A DNA stretch of 64,000 nucleotides from Delphinapterus leucas (lineage: Eukaryota; Chordata; Mammalia; Artiodactyla; Monodontidae), in assembly GCF_002288925.2 (NCBI RefSeq), contig NW_022098031.1, forward strand, positions 9,098,354 to 9,162,353, in the 5' to 3' direction. The notes under the pieces are model-generated. The model saw only the letters and a list, made by a program, of their open reading frames with translations. It had not been told where the DNA came from and ran no database searches. Each line of letters starts with the position of its first letter. The first letter of the stretch is position 1. Made by a program: the position numbers and the translations under genes. Positions 1-35,600 of this stretch are shown one piece after another.

Positions 1-590
1 CTTCTTTATCCAGTCATCTGTTGATGGGCATTTAGGTTGCTTCCACGTCCTGGCTATTGTAAATAGTGCTGCAATGAACGTTGTGGTACATGTCTCTTTT
101 TGACTTATGGTTTTCTCAGGGTATATGCCCAGTAGTGGATTGCTGGGTCATATGGTAGTTGTATTCTTAGTTTTTTAAGGAACCTTCATACTGTTCTCCA
201 TAGTGACTGTATCAATCTACATTCCTACCAACAGTGCAAAAGGGTTCCCTTTTCTCCACACCCTCTCCAGCATTTACTGTTTGTAGGTTTTTTGATGATG
301 GGCATTCAGACTGGTGTGAGGTGATACCTCATTGAAGTTTTGATTTGCATTTCCCTAATGATTAGAGATGTCGAGCATCCTTTCATGTGTTTGTTGGCAA
401 TCTGTATATCTTCTCTGGAGAAGTGTCTATTTAGGTCTTCTGCCATTTTTGGATTGGGTTGTTTGTTTTTCTGATATTGAGCTGCATGAGCTGCTTGTAT
501 ATTTTGGAGATTAATCCTTTGACAGTTCCTTCGTTTGCAAATATTTTCTCCCATTCTGAGGGTCGTAAAAGAAACTCTTTTCATGGGAGA
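1..590 (-). mobile_element. L1 fragment, C-terminal ORF2 (antisense)
   Basis: Antisense copy of the end of L1 ORF2, recognisable by the 'gtatatgcccagtagtgg' and 'ggtgatacctcattg' blocks. It is cut by the window edge and its frame is broken by stops and changes. It lies in a PTPRB intron. Confidence 0.85.
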
Positions 591-1550
591 GACTCCTTTC
601 AATGTCCAAAGGTATAATACATTAGCAACACACACCAACTCCTCCCCTCCCACTTAATGTGTGTTGACTGCTTGTTACCCTTTGGGGACATTGTACAATA
701 CCTCCATCAACAGTCTGTTATTCCTGAAGTACAACTTTTGACTTGGAAGGTTTCTTTTAGAGATGGAAATTATAGATGTGATTGATCAGTATCAGCTTGA
801 AGATGATACCTGAACCTGGGCATGAGTGAGAAGGAGAGGGCAAAAGGTCAGAACAATTTGTCCTGGCTGGTACTAATGTCGGTACTACTTCAGCATATTA
901 CAGGATGTGCCCAGATACTTTTGGGTTGAGCAAATCTAGATTTTTTTTTTAAGGAAAAAAGAATCGTCCATTACTTTTCCTAAGATTTAAATTAACCCTA
1001 GAAAAAGTTTTCCCATATAAACTGATCCTCATACTCTCAGTAAACCTATAGTCTAGGAAACTTCAGGATAGAACAGACTGAAGAGGTCACCCAAGCCAAT
1101 CTATAACTTAGTGCAGGGCTGCTGTCCTACAGATTCCCTGAGAGCTGGTTCTCCAGTCTCTGCTTACACACCCTCAATGACTGGAAGCTCACTACCTATG
1201 CGGCAGCTCATACTCTAGATGTTAGAAAGTGATTTTTTGTTCCCATATCGCCCTATGACTTCAGCCTACTAAGCTTAGTTTTACATTCAAGAATGTAAAC
1301 CTCGAGGTGATAGGGACTTATTCTTTGCCGTATATCCAGCTCCTGGACAGGTACTGGCACACAGTAGGGGCTCAATAAATATTTGATGAATAAATGAATG
1401 AATGCATGAATGCACGAACCCAGGGCTATCTGATTTCATAATTCATACCCTACCCTACATACATATTGACCAGGTGACCACCCTGTTTCTCCTTGACCCT
1501 ACTGTGGTGAGTCACTAATTTGTACTTAAATAAATTGGTTTTCTTTTCAG
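591..1550. other. PTPRB intron sequence, mostly unique
   Basis: No further exon is seen. Near 1335-1410 'ggcacacagtaggggctcaataaatatttg' (start of a longer match) resembles the 3' end of a MIR or L2 element. The rest looks unique. Confidence 0.5.
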
Positions 1551-24763
<23,213 letters not shown>

Positions 24764-24932
24764 GAATGCACCCGGAGATCTCCTGGATCAAAACTATTCA
24801 CTGTGTGATTTCTTCTTAAAAACTTGCTTCATGCCCTACAGAGGTGCAAGCTATTTCTGTTGATACTATGTATAATTTATTAATCTGGAGAATTTTAAAG
24901 AATTTATGTAATTTAAAGGTAACAGATATTAT

Positions 24933-24969
24933 TGTACATAGTTGTATTTTGTAGTTTCTTCTGTAAATA
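24933..24969 (+). promoter_or_regulatory. Two Pumilio recognition elements in PTPRB 3'UTR
   Basis: TGTACATA at 24933-24940 and TGTAAATA at 24962-24969 both match UGUANAUA, the consensus of PUM1/PUM2, 21 bases apart and 170-206 bases past the stop. A third match, TGTAAATA, lies at 30087-30094. Pumilio binding usually lowers mRNA stability or translation. Motif matches are seen; function is inferred. Confidence 0.45.
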
Positions 24970-26558
24970 TGTATTTTTTCATAATGTTTAATATTAAGCT
25001 TTATATAATACTATTTTTCCACACTAAAGTGTTCATGGCTTGTTCTACATAAACTAATTCAACCTGTATCACAGGATGACTGGTAAAATGTGTACGCAGG
25101 TGCTTGCTGTGGTGGGGCCGTGGTTTTTACCAGTTTTAATCCTTACTGGACAGGATAAAGGGCAGGGCTGGACAGAGCAGGGAGTACAGCGGGCTTGGCT
25201 GCACTGCCGTCCCATGAATCTTAGGATCCAAAGATGATCCAAATGCGATTTGGACAAATATAACAATCAAAAGAAAGGACTGGGGAGATGCGATTAAGCA
25301 GCACCAAAGGTTAAATCGGTGGTTGTGCCTCAGGTGGTTAGTCTCTCCCCTTTCTCCTGCCTGAGGTTCAAGCCAACGTGGTCAGCTCAGGGGCCACGTA
25401 ACTTGCTGAGCAAGTCCAGGCTGCAGGGCTGAGGGTCCTGAGAGAGAACGACCCAAACAGAAGTGATGAATTCCCCATATGAAGAAGCATGCCATCTGCC
25501 CTCCTGACTGGAAACCTAGTCAACATGCAAAGTGCCATCCATAGTGATGGGAAACTGTTTCACTGCATCCACAGTGTGCTGTGCGAACATGCATCCCACA
25601 CTGGGATGTGTGTGTTGCCCAAGGGACACATGCTCGTCTTTGTCTCATTTCTTGGGGGCTGCATTCCTGGAAGAGTCAAAATTGCACCCGTCATACTTGG
25701 TTTTCCCATTAAAAGAATATTGCGGTGGCATATTATACTCCTGATCAAAGGGCCTAACATCAATATCTATAGAAATGTCCTCAAACATCATATATCGTTA
25801 ATTTAAAAAACATAAAAATTCAGTGGTGCTTAGTAAAAAATTTTCCAAAAGCCTTTTTTAGTAAATCATTGAGGTCAAAATATAGGGTAGACACCTTCAG
25901 TTGCATTTAATATAAAAAGCACTACATACTCTACCAAGTTGATCTTCAGTGTGTGTGCCTATTTTGACTATAACAAATTTCAGTGAGTCAGAAAGTGGGC
26001 ATTGCCCTCCCCAAGGTCCAGTTCCGAGGGTCTTCCTGGAGAAAATTTGACAGGCGTCTGCACGGTTATCCTCATGGCTACCTGAGAGATGAGTCGGGAA
26101 TGTTTGCCTTTTTCTCACTACAAATTTCTCTGAAATAAACTTAAGAATTAGAAATCAAGGTTGTTGATCTCACAGCTTCATTTGCAGAAACAGTACATTT
26201 CTTTTCAAAATGTATATTTTTGCTACATACTATAGAGTCCCATAAGTAATATAATGGGTGTCATTGGCATAGTAATGGAAAATCATTAAATATTCCTAAA
26301 AGAGTTATTTATAGTTAAGTAAAGCTCCACCCAAACTGGAAAAATTTCCAGGGCTCTTTGAAGTTTATGGAAACAGGAAAAAACTTTATAAGAATGAATG
26401 TGAAGAGGATTCCAAGTTTTCACAGTATCATTGTGCTCAATGCCCGTGTGAAATGACAGTGTTAGTCTCTGACCCTGTTTCGGGAAACCAGGTGGCTCTT
26501 CTAGAAATGAAAAGGAACAACATATATGTGAGTGTGGCAGCGGTACCACCAGGGAGAA

Positions 26559-26564
26559 AATAAA
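26559..26564 (+). terminator. Candidate poly(A) signal AATAAA (proximal)
   Basis: AATAAA is followed about 20 bases later by a GU-rich stretch (gatgtggtgtctgtt, near 26581), the usual layout of a cleavage and polyadenylation site. It would give PTPRB a 3'UTR of about 1.8 kb. Another AATAAA at 26134-26139 lacks a clear GU-rich follow-up. Confidence 0.4.
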
Positions 26565-28694
26565 GGTCGGAGATTTATGAGATGTGGTGTCTGTTAGGAA
26601 TAACTTTCCCTGTATTAATAAGAAAAAGCAAGAAATTTAGAAAAACAGAATTTTAAGCTAATGTCGCTGGGCACAAAGCACATTCAAACATGGAAAGAAA
26701 TTCATTTTTGGCTTTTCATTTATTCAGAAAAGTTCTAGTGCCTGCAACTTGCTAGGCACTGTCCTAGAAACTACACATTTCTACTTAATACAGAGAAAGC
26801 ATCACAGTAATAATGCTGGGGTTATTGTTACTATTTTCAGTTAAGCCTGAAAGAGGGCCTCAGTGAGGCAGTGAAGTTACCGAGCACCAGGGCAGCGGCA
26901 GCCTTCTGCGGACCACACACTGGCAAGAGCTGATGCTGCTTCTCTAGCAAATCGCTGGACCAAAAAGAGAAAGCAATTAATTGAACAAATCAAGAATTCA
27001 AACCATAAAAAACCTACACGTCTGTAAAAGTAAATACCCTGGCATATCTGGGGTGGAATCAGAGTCATAAAAATGGACGTGACAAGGGAAAACTGTATGT
27101 TCTTTTAGTCTAATGCAGGACATATTTATTCCTACCCTCCACCTGTCTAATTTTAAATCTCCTTAGCAACAAATATTTCACTATCTTCCCTTCCACCACC
27201 ACCAAAGACTAAATACATAATCTAGTTGATCTATTTATTAAATTTAGGAGGAGGAATAAAAGGTTTCCTTGACATTCGGCTCAATTGGATGTATTTTAAT
27301 TTAATCCCATCATGTGTTATGTCTTGGTAAACACTCCGTTTCCTGTCGCGGTGGGCATCCTGGCAGTGCACCTGCGCAGTACACTTTAATCATCAAGCCT
27401 TCAAAGTGTTATTGAGCTATCAAATCTCAGAAGGGTCCCGTCTTGCATCTTAATAATTATTTATCCAAGTTCTTTATAATTAACTCCTTTAATCTCTACT
27501 CATTAAATCAATTTCGTATTATTCTGTTTTCTCTGGATAGCAGCCAGTTTTTCAGCTCTTGAATCAGATTTTTCTAAGGCTCATCTTCCTGTCTGGCTCT
27601 GCACATACTTGTCCTAAATAATTCACCAGCCCTTAACACTTCTGAGTCCCTCTTTTTCACTACTCTTCCCCTTCTCCCTTTTGAATGTGTTTGCTTTCCT
27701 AGTAGAAGGTGATTTTATTTTCTGTTCATCTTATCTCCTCATACCCTTTGGTATTTCATAGTCTTTTCAGGCTCCACATTATAGAAGGGATGATGATGAT
27801 TTCACTTTTAAACACTCAAATGGCCACAGCACACAGCATATTGGGGACAGTTTTATTTGGGAGGGTCTTTAATTAATTTTATTACATCTTGGAAGAAAGC
27901 CCAACATGACATGTGAAAATAATATGAAACCACTAAGCAGATGTCCAGCAATACAAAATTAGACTTCACATGTTGTACTTCACACTCTGATTCTCTTAGT
28001 GTCTCAGGATCTAGGTTCTTGTATTTAAACACTCTCCTTACTTCTTGCAAGAAAGCTATCAGCCGTATATATACTAAATTCTCATTCACTTAGCTTTCTG
28101 CGTCTCTAAGGTTGGAATCCTGGAATCATAAGCCTGCCAGATCTGGATGACAGTGAGTGATAGAATCTGAGCCCCAACTCTGGGGTGCTCTAGAGTTTTA
28201 GTTCACACATGTGAGCTAGACCAAACCTGCCCTGGTGGGAAAAAGAAATAGGTAATGAACTGCTTGTTTGAGGTAGCAGTTCAAGGACTTTCCAGGTTCC
28301 ATTTCACTGAAGAAATGAAAGTAATTGATCATCAAGACACAGTGGCAAGCAGGAATGGCTGATCCTCCCCAAAGTGGCTGTGAGCAAGGATTCAATAGTA
28401 CCTCATTTCTGAAGAGACAGAGTGGAAAAGGCTGTTATCAGCCCAAATGCTGAGTATTTTTAACCTGAGATTTCAAATCATATCAAGTATTCAAAGATTG
28501 TTTCACATCAAGGGAAAAAAATCTATAAACCATGACTGCAGAAAATGAGTGAAATGATGTAAAGAAGGAAAAATATTTGAAAAGGGGGCTGTAAGCAGAC
28601 ACCATCAGGAGGAGGAAATGCCATCCCTTCTGTATGTCCAGACTGTTCTTTGGAGATGTCATATGCTTCTATTAGGGCGTATTATCCTTTGGCG

Positions 28695-28710
28695 GGGGGG
28701 GGGGGGGGTT
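28695..28710 (+). repeat. Poly(G) run
   Basis: A run of about 15 G follows 'ggc'. Similar runs occur at 55672-55688. Homopolymer length is prone to error in assemblies. Confidence 0.85.
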
Positions 28711-29724
28711 CAGATGATTTAGCTGATTAAGCAATTGAATTGATTCATTTAGTTTTGTGAATTGACCAGGTGTTTGATGAAACTGAGTTTGGAATTCTGA
28801 ACACCCTACCTTAGATTCTTGTAGTGGATGATGCCTTTGAAAATGTTTGGCCATTTTGTTAAAATGCAGGGTAACATTTAATGCAGCCATGATAATAGCA
28901 AAAATCTGTTCTGTTCTAAAAATGTTTCTAGCAATGGAAATATTTCTGACTAAAAGAATACTCTTCACTTATAGGGAGGCTCCCTAGGAATAAATGTATG
29001 CAACAAAAATGAGGCCTTTTATTTTTTTAAAGGTTGTCTATATAGTTGCATTCATGAAATAAGAAAATTGTTGGTGAATGCTCTTAAAATAAAGGTTTAT
29101 GTAATGGAAATAAAAAGATCTATTAACAGATTTACCAAAGATTATTTTTATAACCTATATGCCACTGTACATGATCTTATGTAAGATACCAAAATAAGCT
29201 GCTGAAAATGGTGAATAATATCAGACAAATGTAACATGTTCCTTCTAGAATATTCACAAGAGAGTTTAGTTATGGCTGCTTTCTGCCTTAAGTAATTGCT
29301 TTTAAGAAAAACTATCTTCGTCCTAAGAGCAAGCTTTGTGTTATGTTTGAGATGTTGTGTTTTCATAGCTGAGTGAGCAGGTAAGCATCCCAACAAGAAA
29401 GGAGCGTATGCAACTGTGGCTTCAGGAGTATGCCGGAGAGTTGGGTGGTGTTCCCCTGTGAGCTACTGGGAGAGTCTACAGTGGCCTTCGTGAAATCTCC
29501 TAATCTCAGCCACACTAACAACCAGGTACACCAATATTCTTACCTGAAGAGTCCTTAATCTCTGGTTTCCCAGGTGGGACCCATCAGGCTTATAAACTCT
29601 GCGATGACAAGAACCAAGTCTTTAAAGTCATTTCTACTCCTGCCTTATAGAAATTAGTGCACAGCTCATAGACATTCAACATACACTTCTTTTGAGGGGA
29701 AATTGCTCCTGACCCAATACTTTG

Positions 29725-29986
29725 TTTTTTTTATTTTGTTTTGTTTTAACATCTTTATTGGAGTATAATTGCTTTACAATGGTGTGTTAGTTTCTGCTTT
29801 ATAACAAAGTGAATCAGCTATACATATACATATATCCCCATATCTCCTCCCTCTTGCGTCTCCCTCCCACCCTCCCTATCCCACCCCTCCAGGTGGTCAA
29901 AGCACCAAGCTGATCTCCCTGTGCTATGCGGCTGCTTCCCACTAGCTATCTATTTTACATTTGGTAGTGTATATATGTCCACCTGG
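29725..29986 (-). mobile_element. Short L1 3'-end insertion with 12-bp target duplication
   Basis: Poly(T) start, then 'taacatctttattggagtat' through 'ggtagtgtatatatgtcca'. The duplication cccaatactttg at 29713-29724 and 29987-29998 is exact. Only the last 250 or so bases of L1 were copied. If the distal poly(A) site is used, it lies in the PTPRB 3'UTR. Confidence 0.94.
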
Positions 29987-30382
29987 CCCAATACTTTGGA
30001 TGTTAGGTAGTCAGTATCTAATAACGTTATTGTCCATGGAGGCTCTTCTGGCTGTTCCTTGATTTGTGTGAAGCTTAAATAAATAATGTAAATACATCTA
30101 GCAACTGAGCTTATTATGTTTTATAATAGAGCACTTTTACGTTTTTGATGTCATGTATTCTTTCTCTGCAAATCTGGTTGTTTAAAATGGCAGTAGATGA
30201 TTCTATGCTTTTCTTATGGTAGTACCTCCCCACAATATTGTGTCTCTAACCAACTCTATTTGAAGAAAGCACTTCCTTCATCTTTCTATTTAAGTTATGT
30301 ATTTGCTTAATATATTTTCATATTTGTAACTATGGTCAAAAAAATCTATATAGTGTCTTACACACCTTCTCACTAGTACAGG

Positions 30383-30388
30383 AATAAA
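30383..30388 (+). terminator. Candidate poly(A) signal AATAAA (distal)
   Basis: AATAAA is followed by a U/GU-rich stretch (gtgttctgtcttctatttgcctg, starting near 30407, longer than a single element). It would give PTPRB a 3'UTR of about 5.6 kb. The low density of young repeats up to 29.7 kb agrees with this, but only transcript data can decide. Confidence 0.4.
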
Positions 30389-30399
30389 ACTGTTTGTTG

Positions 30400-32218
30400 A
30401 AGGAAAGTGTTCTGTCTTCTATTTGCCTGTTTCTCATTTATCAATTTCTATCATCTGTCTGCTCAGGAAAAAGGTCAGAAGTGACTGCTTCTAAAAGAGA
30501 AAAATCTTCTGGGACATCATCATGAAGAACATGGTTGTCTTAACCTTTGTTCCTGTGAGTGCTGAGTTGGTTATCTAGGGCATCACGTACATATAATAGA
30601 CTCTCTAGTTGACTGTCTCCAACTAAATTCTTGGTTTCAGTTCTTTAGTTCATTAGTAACCAAAATGTCATCTATCACCAACAGTGCTGGTGTATTCTCA
30701 GAGGCGCTGCCACACCTGGATCCCCTGAGCCCTTCAGAGGCACTTCACATATAAGCGGGTGGTGTGACATTTAGTTAAGAGCTGCTGTGTCTATTTCCAG
30801 AATTATTATTTTGTCTTTTTCATATTTAAGTTGAAAAATTAGTGTCCTTCACAACTCCAGTATTTCATTTTTCTACAACTTACTTACAGAAATCTTTATT
30901 TTTTATAAATGTGCAATAGATTTACATGTAAAACCGTTAAATCAAAGCCATCCTTTTTTTTGAAAAACAGTTTCTGGATTCAGATTAAGTTAGCAAAATA
31001 ATTTGCCCTATGAGGCTTGACCCTTTTTTTTTTTCCCAAAGTAGCTGTTTGTTTGATGGAATTTACTCTTAAAGAAAAAGAGAATCTTACGATATGAACT
31101 AATCACTTAGTAACTCTGCTGATAACATCCTCCACAATCATAAAATGTTAGAGCTGGAAGGGCCACCTTAGGGATGGACAATAATGGAAACCAAGACCTA
31201 AGTTTAAAATGACACAGCAAAACAGGATAGTGCTAGAATTGAAACTTGTTTTCCTATTACTTGTGGGGAAGGACCTGTCTACATGTAAATATAGACAAAG
31301 AAGAAAGCTTCTCAGGTCGAGTGGATGCAGCAGCCGTCTCCAACACTGAGACAGAACCTTCAGTGGAACTTGAAACATTGTGTGTGATTATTCCTTTCAT
31401 TTTTTGCATCTCATATGTCTGGAGACATCCATTTGCTAAACAAGTTTCAGACTGTTAATTTAGAGTCATACTTTAGCAAAAGTCGTCACAATCTTAAAGC
31501 TGAAATAGTATAGAACAGAAAAGGAGAAGACATGATTTTTTAAACATAATACTATTATAAAACATTTTTATTAAGGCTAATTAAATCAAAACACCTAAAA
31601 CCCAGAAAAGGTTCTACCACTAGATTTTGAAAGAATTGGCAAGGCTTTTAATGTTGCCAATAAAAGGAGCATTCATAATAGACGTGTAAAAAATTAACTG
31701 GTAAAATTCAAGCTTGAGTAACATAGAAAAACCGTGCAGGGATGGTTCTGTGTAGGCGTTAACATTCACCAAAGGCCATGCTCACTAAAATATCTCCCTA
31801 ACCCAGTATCTCCCACGGAAAATTGTACTATTATTTTAAAGAATTGTTGATCTAAGTAAAGCTTGCCTTTTTTTCTGGGGTTTATTGTAATGATGCAAGA
31901 ACCTTTGTGTAAAGTGTCTTAATATTAAATTGCTTTTCTCTTTGCTTTTGGAGCTCTTGATCCCAGGAAGAAACTTGGCATCTATTTCAGTCTTTAAGAA
32001 AGAACCAGCAATGAAATATGTTTCCTGTCTCTGCTACCCTGCTGCAAGCTGTTGGTGGCTAAGAAGTTTCTGTGTCTTACGGCTTGCAGAGGAGATAAGG
32101 TAAAAAACAAGAACAAAAATCAGAACCAAAAAGCTGACAATACAACTATAGAAACAAAGGGCATTAAAAGTGGAAAAGTTCAGAAGTCTGGGAACATTCC
32201 TAAATCTAACCCCAATCA
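30400..32218. other. Intergenic, mostly unique
   Basis: No gene. Around 31140-31260 is an old interspersed repeat ('ttagagctggaagggccacc') of unassigned family. The rest is AT-rich and unique. Confidence 0.45.
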
Positions 32219-32233
32219 GAAAATACCATTTGT

Positions 32234-32456
32234 GGGCTTCCCTGGTGGCACAGTGTTTGAGAGCCCGCCTGCCGATGCAGGGGACACGGGTTCGTGCCCC
32301 GGTCTGGGAAGATCCCATGTGCCACGGAGCGGCTAGGCCCGTGAGCCATGGCCGCTGAGCCTGCGTGACCGGAGCCTGTGCTCCGCAACAGGAGAGGCCA
32401 CAACAGTGAGAGGCCCGCGTACCGCAAAAAATATAAATAAATAAAAGAAAAGAAAA
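32234..32456 (+). mobile_element. CHR-2-type SINE with perfect 15-bp target duplication
   Basis: Complete head and body with an A/AAAT/AAAAG tail. The duplication gaaaataccatttgt is exact at 32219-32233 and 32457-32471. Confidence 0.94.
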
Positions 32457-32813
32457 GAAAATACCATTTGTAAGAGATATAAATTAAATGTTCAAGCCGT
32501 ATTTCACTCCTAAAGAACTTTCCAGTGAACCCTGACCCAGTCTTCACTCAAGTAGATGTTCCTTCCCGACTCATGACAGATGGCTGGGGAAGGAAACAAC
32601 TGTCTACGTGCAAAGGATAACACATCAGCAATAAATAAAGGCAAACCAGGACCAAGAGAAATAAAATGAATGATCCGGCTTTGGTGGAAAAATATGAGGA
32701 AGAAGGCAAAGAGGGAGTAAAATTAAAGGTGAGAGCTAGAATCTGAAGGCTCTATTGGGAGTCTTAGACCCCTTGCAGTAGCAGAGGATTTTCTCATTTG
32801 AGGAAGACACTCC

Positions 32814-33148
32814 GGACTTCCCTGGTGGCGCAGTGGTTAAGAATCTGCCTGCCAATGCAGGGGACATGGGTTCGATCCCTGGGCTGGGAAGGTCCCACAT
32901 GCCATGGAGCAACTAAGCTTATGCACCACAACTACTGAGCCTGTGCTCTAGAGCCCGCGAGCCACAACTACTGAAGCCGGCGCGCCTAGAGCCCGTGTTC
33001 TGCAACAAGAGAAGCCACCGCAATGAGAAGCCCGAGCACCACAAGGAAGAGTAGCCCCAGCTTGTCACAACTAGAGAAAGCCCACACACAAAAACAAAGA
33101 CCCAACGCAGCAAAAAATAAGTAAACAAATAAATATTTTTTAAAAAAA
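32814..33148 (+). mobile_element. CHR SINE, long form, with 14-bp target duplication
   Basis: Head with B-box region 'gggttcgatccctggg', body 'caactactgagcctgtgctc', 'agagaagccaccgcaatgag', A-rich tail. The duplication gaggaagacactcc (32800-32813) recurs at 33149-33162 with one change. Confidence 0.94.
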
Positions 33149-33162
33149 GAGGAAGACATTCC

Positions 33163-34110
33163 AAGTCCTGTTTAAAGTGCTACAGAAGGGGACTGCATGT
33201 TTAATCTCTAGAATGGTCACTAATAGTTTGACTCAAGGCTATTATCTTATTGAGTGCCTTCATCTGCCATATACTACTGATTAGTGAATGTTTCTACTTT
33301 ATAGATAATAAAGTAGAGGCACAGAGAAGACCAGGATATTGCCCAAAATTTAGCAGAAGAATAGGAATAATAGTTAATGCATGTTATGCGCTAACTATAG
33401 TATCATCTAATTTAACTCTTCACACAGCCTAGTTCTTAGACTTATATTGGAGACAAGGAAACTGAAGTCTAAAGAGACAAAGTAATTTGCCCAAGGCCAT
33501 ACAATGCCAGAGCTCAGTTTCCAATCTGAATCCTTCTGACTTCAAATGCGGCCTCTTAGCCTCTATGCCAGAGTATCCCAAAGTTTGGTCCCCAAATGGG
33601 ACCTGGTTAGAAATGCAAATTCTCAGACTGACACCCTCACAATCCTGTTGAATCTGAAACTGTGGGGATGAAGCCCAGGAATGTGTATTTAACAAGCCCC
33701 CAATGTGATCAGATGCATGCTTTTCTGCGTGGAGCCTCTCTGCTTTGCAGTTTCTTGTCAGCCAAATCTAATTCTTTGAGAAGAAACTCTGTCGAACCTC
33801 GTATGACAAAGAGGAATAGTAGTGTGTAATATTTTTGACCCCTAATGCATAATAAGCACTTAATAAATGTTAGCAACTATTACTATTATGTTCCAGGTAG
33901 CACTCTGTACAGCCTTACCCGTGTTATATCATTTAATTCTTGCAAAACTAAATAAGGCAGGGCCTATAATTATTTCCATTCTACAGATGAAGAAACTGAG
34001 GCACAGAGAGAAAGTATCCGGCCCTAGGTCACAGAGCTGGCAAATGTCATAGCCTTACTTTGAACATGGACAGAGTAATTCTGAAGCCTGTGTTCTTAAC
34101 CACTTCCTCC
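33163..34110. repeat. Antisense MIRs and a MER5A-like fossil
   Basis: A MIR is read on the - strand at about 33390-33570 ('aaactgaagtctaaagagac', 'aatttgcccaaggccataca'). A MER5A-like hAT fossil is at about 33570-33710 ('aatgtgtatttaacaagccc'). Another antisense MIR is at about 33885-34105 ('ccattctacagatgaagaaa'). Confidence 0.6.
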
Positions 34111-35290
34111 TATCCCACAGGTTGGAGAAAAGGTTGATTAATCTCCATAGCTTGAATTAAATTCAACTTTGAGCTTTCAGTTCAGCTTTGCAGACTCATT
34201 TATGTGCTGCAAATCACTTCCCTCCAGCCTGACCCTGTTCACTTTTGCTAAAAGGTCCATGAATCCATTAGCCTTGATGTTTATGTCCCTCCCAGCATTG
34301 TGGACTGAACATGATAGCAGAGTCATCTACTCTAAATGTAATCCCATCTGTTCCCTCTGGGGCCCAGAAACATGCTGGTAAACAATTCTCAGGGTGACAG
34401 TCAATTCTTAGGGGAAAGGGACAGTGGTTGTCCCGAGCAGAAGTGGCATGTCAACACAAGATGGGAGACATAAAGAAAGGGAAGTCACCACAGAGAGGAA
34501 TCCCCAAATAAGGTGGAAGAAATGGGCCCTAAAAGGCAGCTTCCAACTCTCAGAGATTCTAACAACTAGAGGCTATGAAGGTCAGGCCCAGATGACTGCT
34601 GAACCAGCAGGGAAAGGAGAGGAACAGGGACGCGCCTCAGCAACACTGTTCAGAACAAGCAAGACAAAGAAAGCAAGCATGACTTAGGCTGTGAAGAGTG
34701 AGACGGAATGAAGGACAGGGAGGTCAGGACCTCAAAGGTACCACTGCCACTGTGTCCCCCACGCCCTAGCCATGAACAAGGAATTTGGGATAGAACGCTC
34801 ACTCATCACTTCCACTTGGGTAAAGATAGCACCAATCCACCAGACAGAGGTCCAGCAGGAAACGGATGGCATGCTCAAAAGGGTATGAGCAGAGCTCAGC
34901 AAAGGGACGAATGACCAAGAAGTGGGTGGTCTTCCTGGCTCCACTGGGGTTTCCCTGGACCCACCACCTCTGAGCAGCTTCCCAGGGCCTCAGCACTCAA
35001 GGCTGTGCACACACTTGACTGGACAGCTTGCCACAGGATTGGGGGTAGAGCAGTATATTTAGGCCCACTTAAAAGCTGTGTGACTTTATTAAGTTTCAAG
35101 GACGAGCTGTCTTTTCCATCCACATCTCCAAACAGGAAGTCATCAGCAGTTTCTGTATGTGTTGCTGTTTCTATTAACCTTCTAGATAGCCGGCCCTTCT
35201 CTAGATCACCGTCTGCCTGGGTTCCCATCTCATCATCTCAGCAAATGCAGAGGTCCTCTGTATGGTCCCTGTGCCTCTGTCTGGCACTCC
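34111..35290. other. Intergenic, unique
   Basis: No recognised repeat or gene. Several short open frames exist on both strands but none shows a protein family, splice layout or start context that I can support. Confidence 0.4.
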
Positions 35291-35600
35291 AGTCCCCCCC
35301 ACCTCCACACTGCCACCCAAGTGATTGATCTAAAATACAAAACTGACCATGGTTCTCCTGAAATTGACGAGTGGCTCCCAATTATACACAAGATGCAGTC
35401 CAGGATCCTTGGTGGCCATAGAAAGCCTTTGATGACTTGGCCTGTGCCTTCCTCCCCAGCTGTAGCTGTAGCCACTCCTCTCCCTGCAATTTATGCTTCA
35501 CTGTCTCAAACGCTTGTGGTTTATAGGGTATATGCTGCTGTTCTGTACATTTTTGCTTTGGTATATTCCTTTTTCTCCCCTCTAAAATAGTTCTCACCTC
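35290..35600 (+). repeat. L2 LINE remnant
   Basis: Typical L2 3' blocks: 'ttgatctaaaatacaaaact', 'cacaagatgcagtccaggat', 'cctttgatgacttggcctgt', 'cctccccagctgtagctg'. No coding capacity. Confidence 0.65.

Larger units (their letters stand above)
24764..30400 (+). other. PTPRB: Probable PTPRB 3'UTR and downstream flank
   Basis: After the stop codon the sequence is AU-rich with no open frame of note. From about 24764 to 29700 it is nearly free of young repeats, as expected of a long conserved 3'UTR. It holds Pumilio-type sites, poly(G) near 28695 and one L1 insertion at 29725-29986. The transcript end is not certain: AATAAA at 26134, 26559 and 30383 are candidates. The reach to about 30.4 kb is inference. 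Confidence 0.5.

Noticed and set aside
1..1550. A further upstream PTPRB exon
   Set aside because: No AG...GT block with an FN3-like reading was found; the sequence is L1, MIR/L2-like and unique intron.
34111..35290. Several overlapping short open frames on both strands
   Set aside because: None shows a recognisable protein and they overlap each other; GC is slightly higher here, which raises chance frame length.
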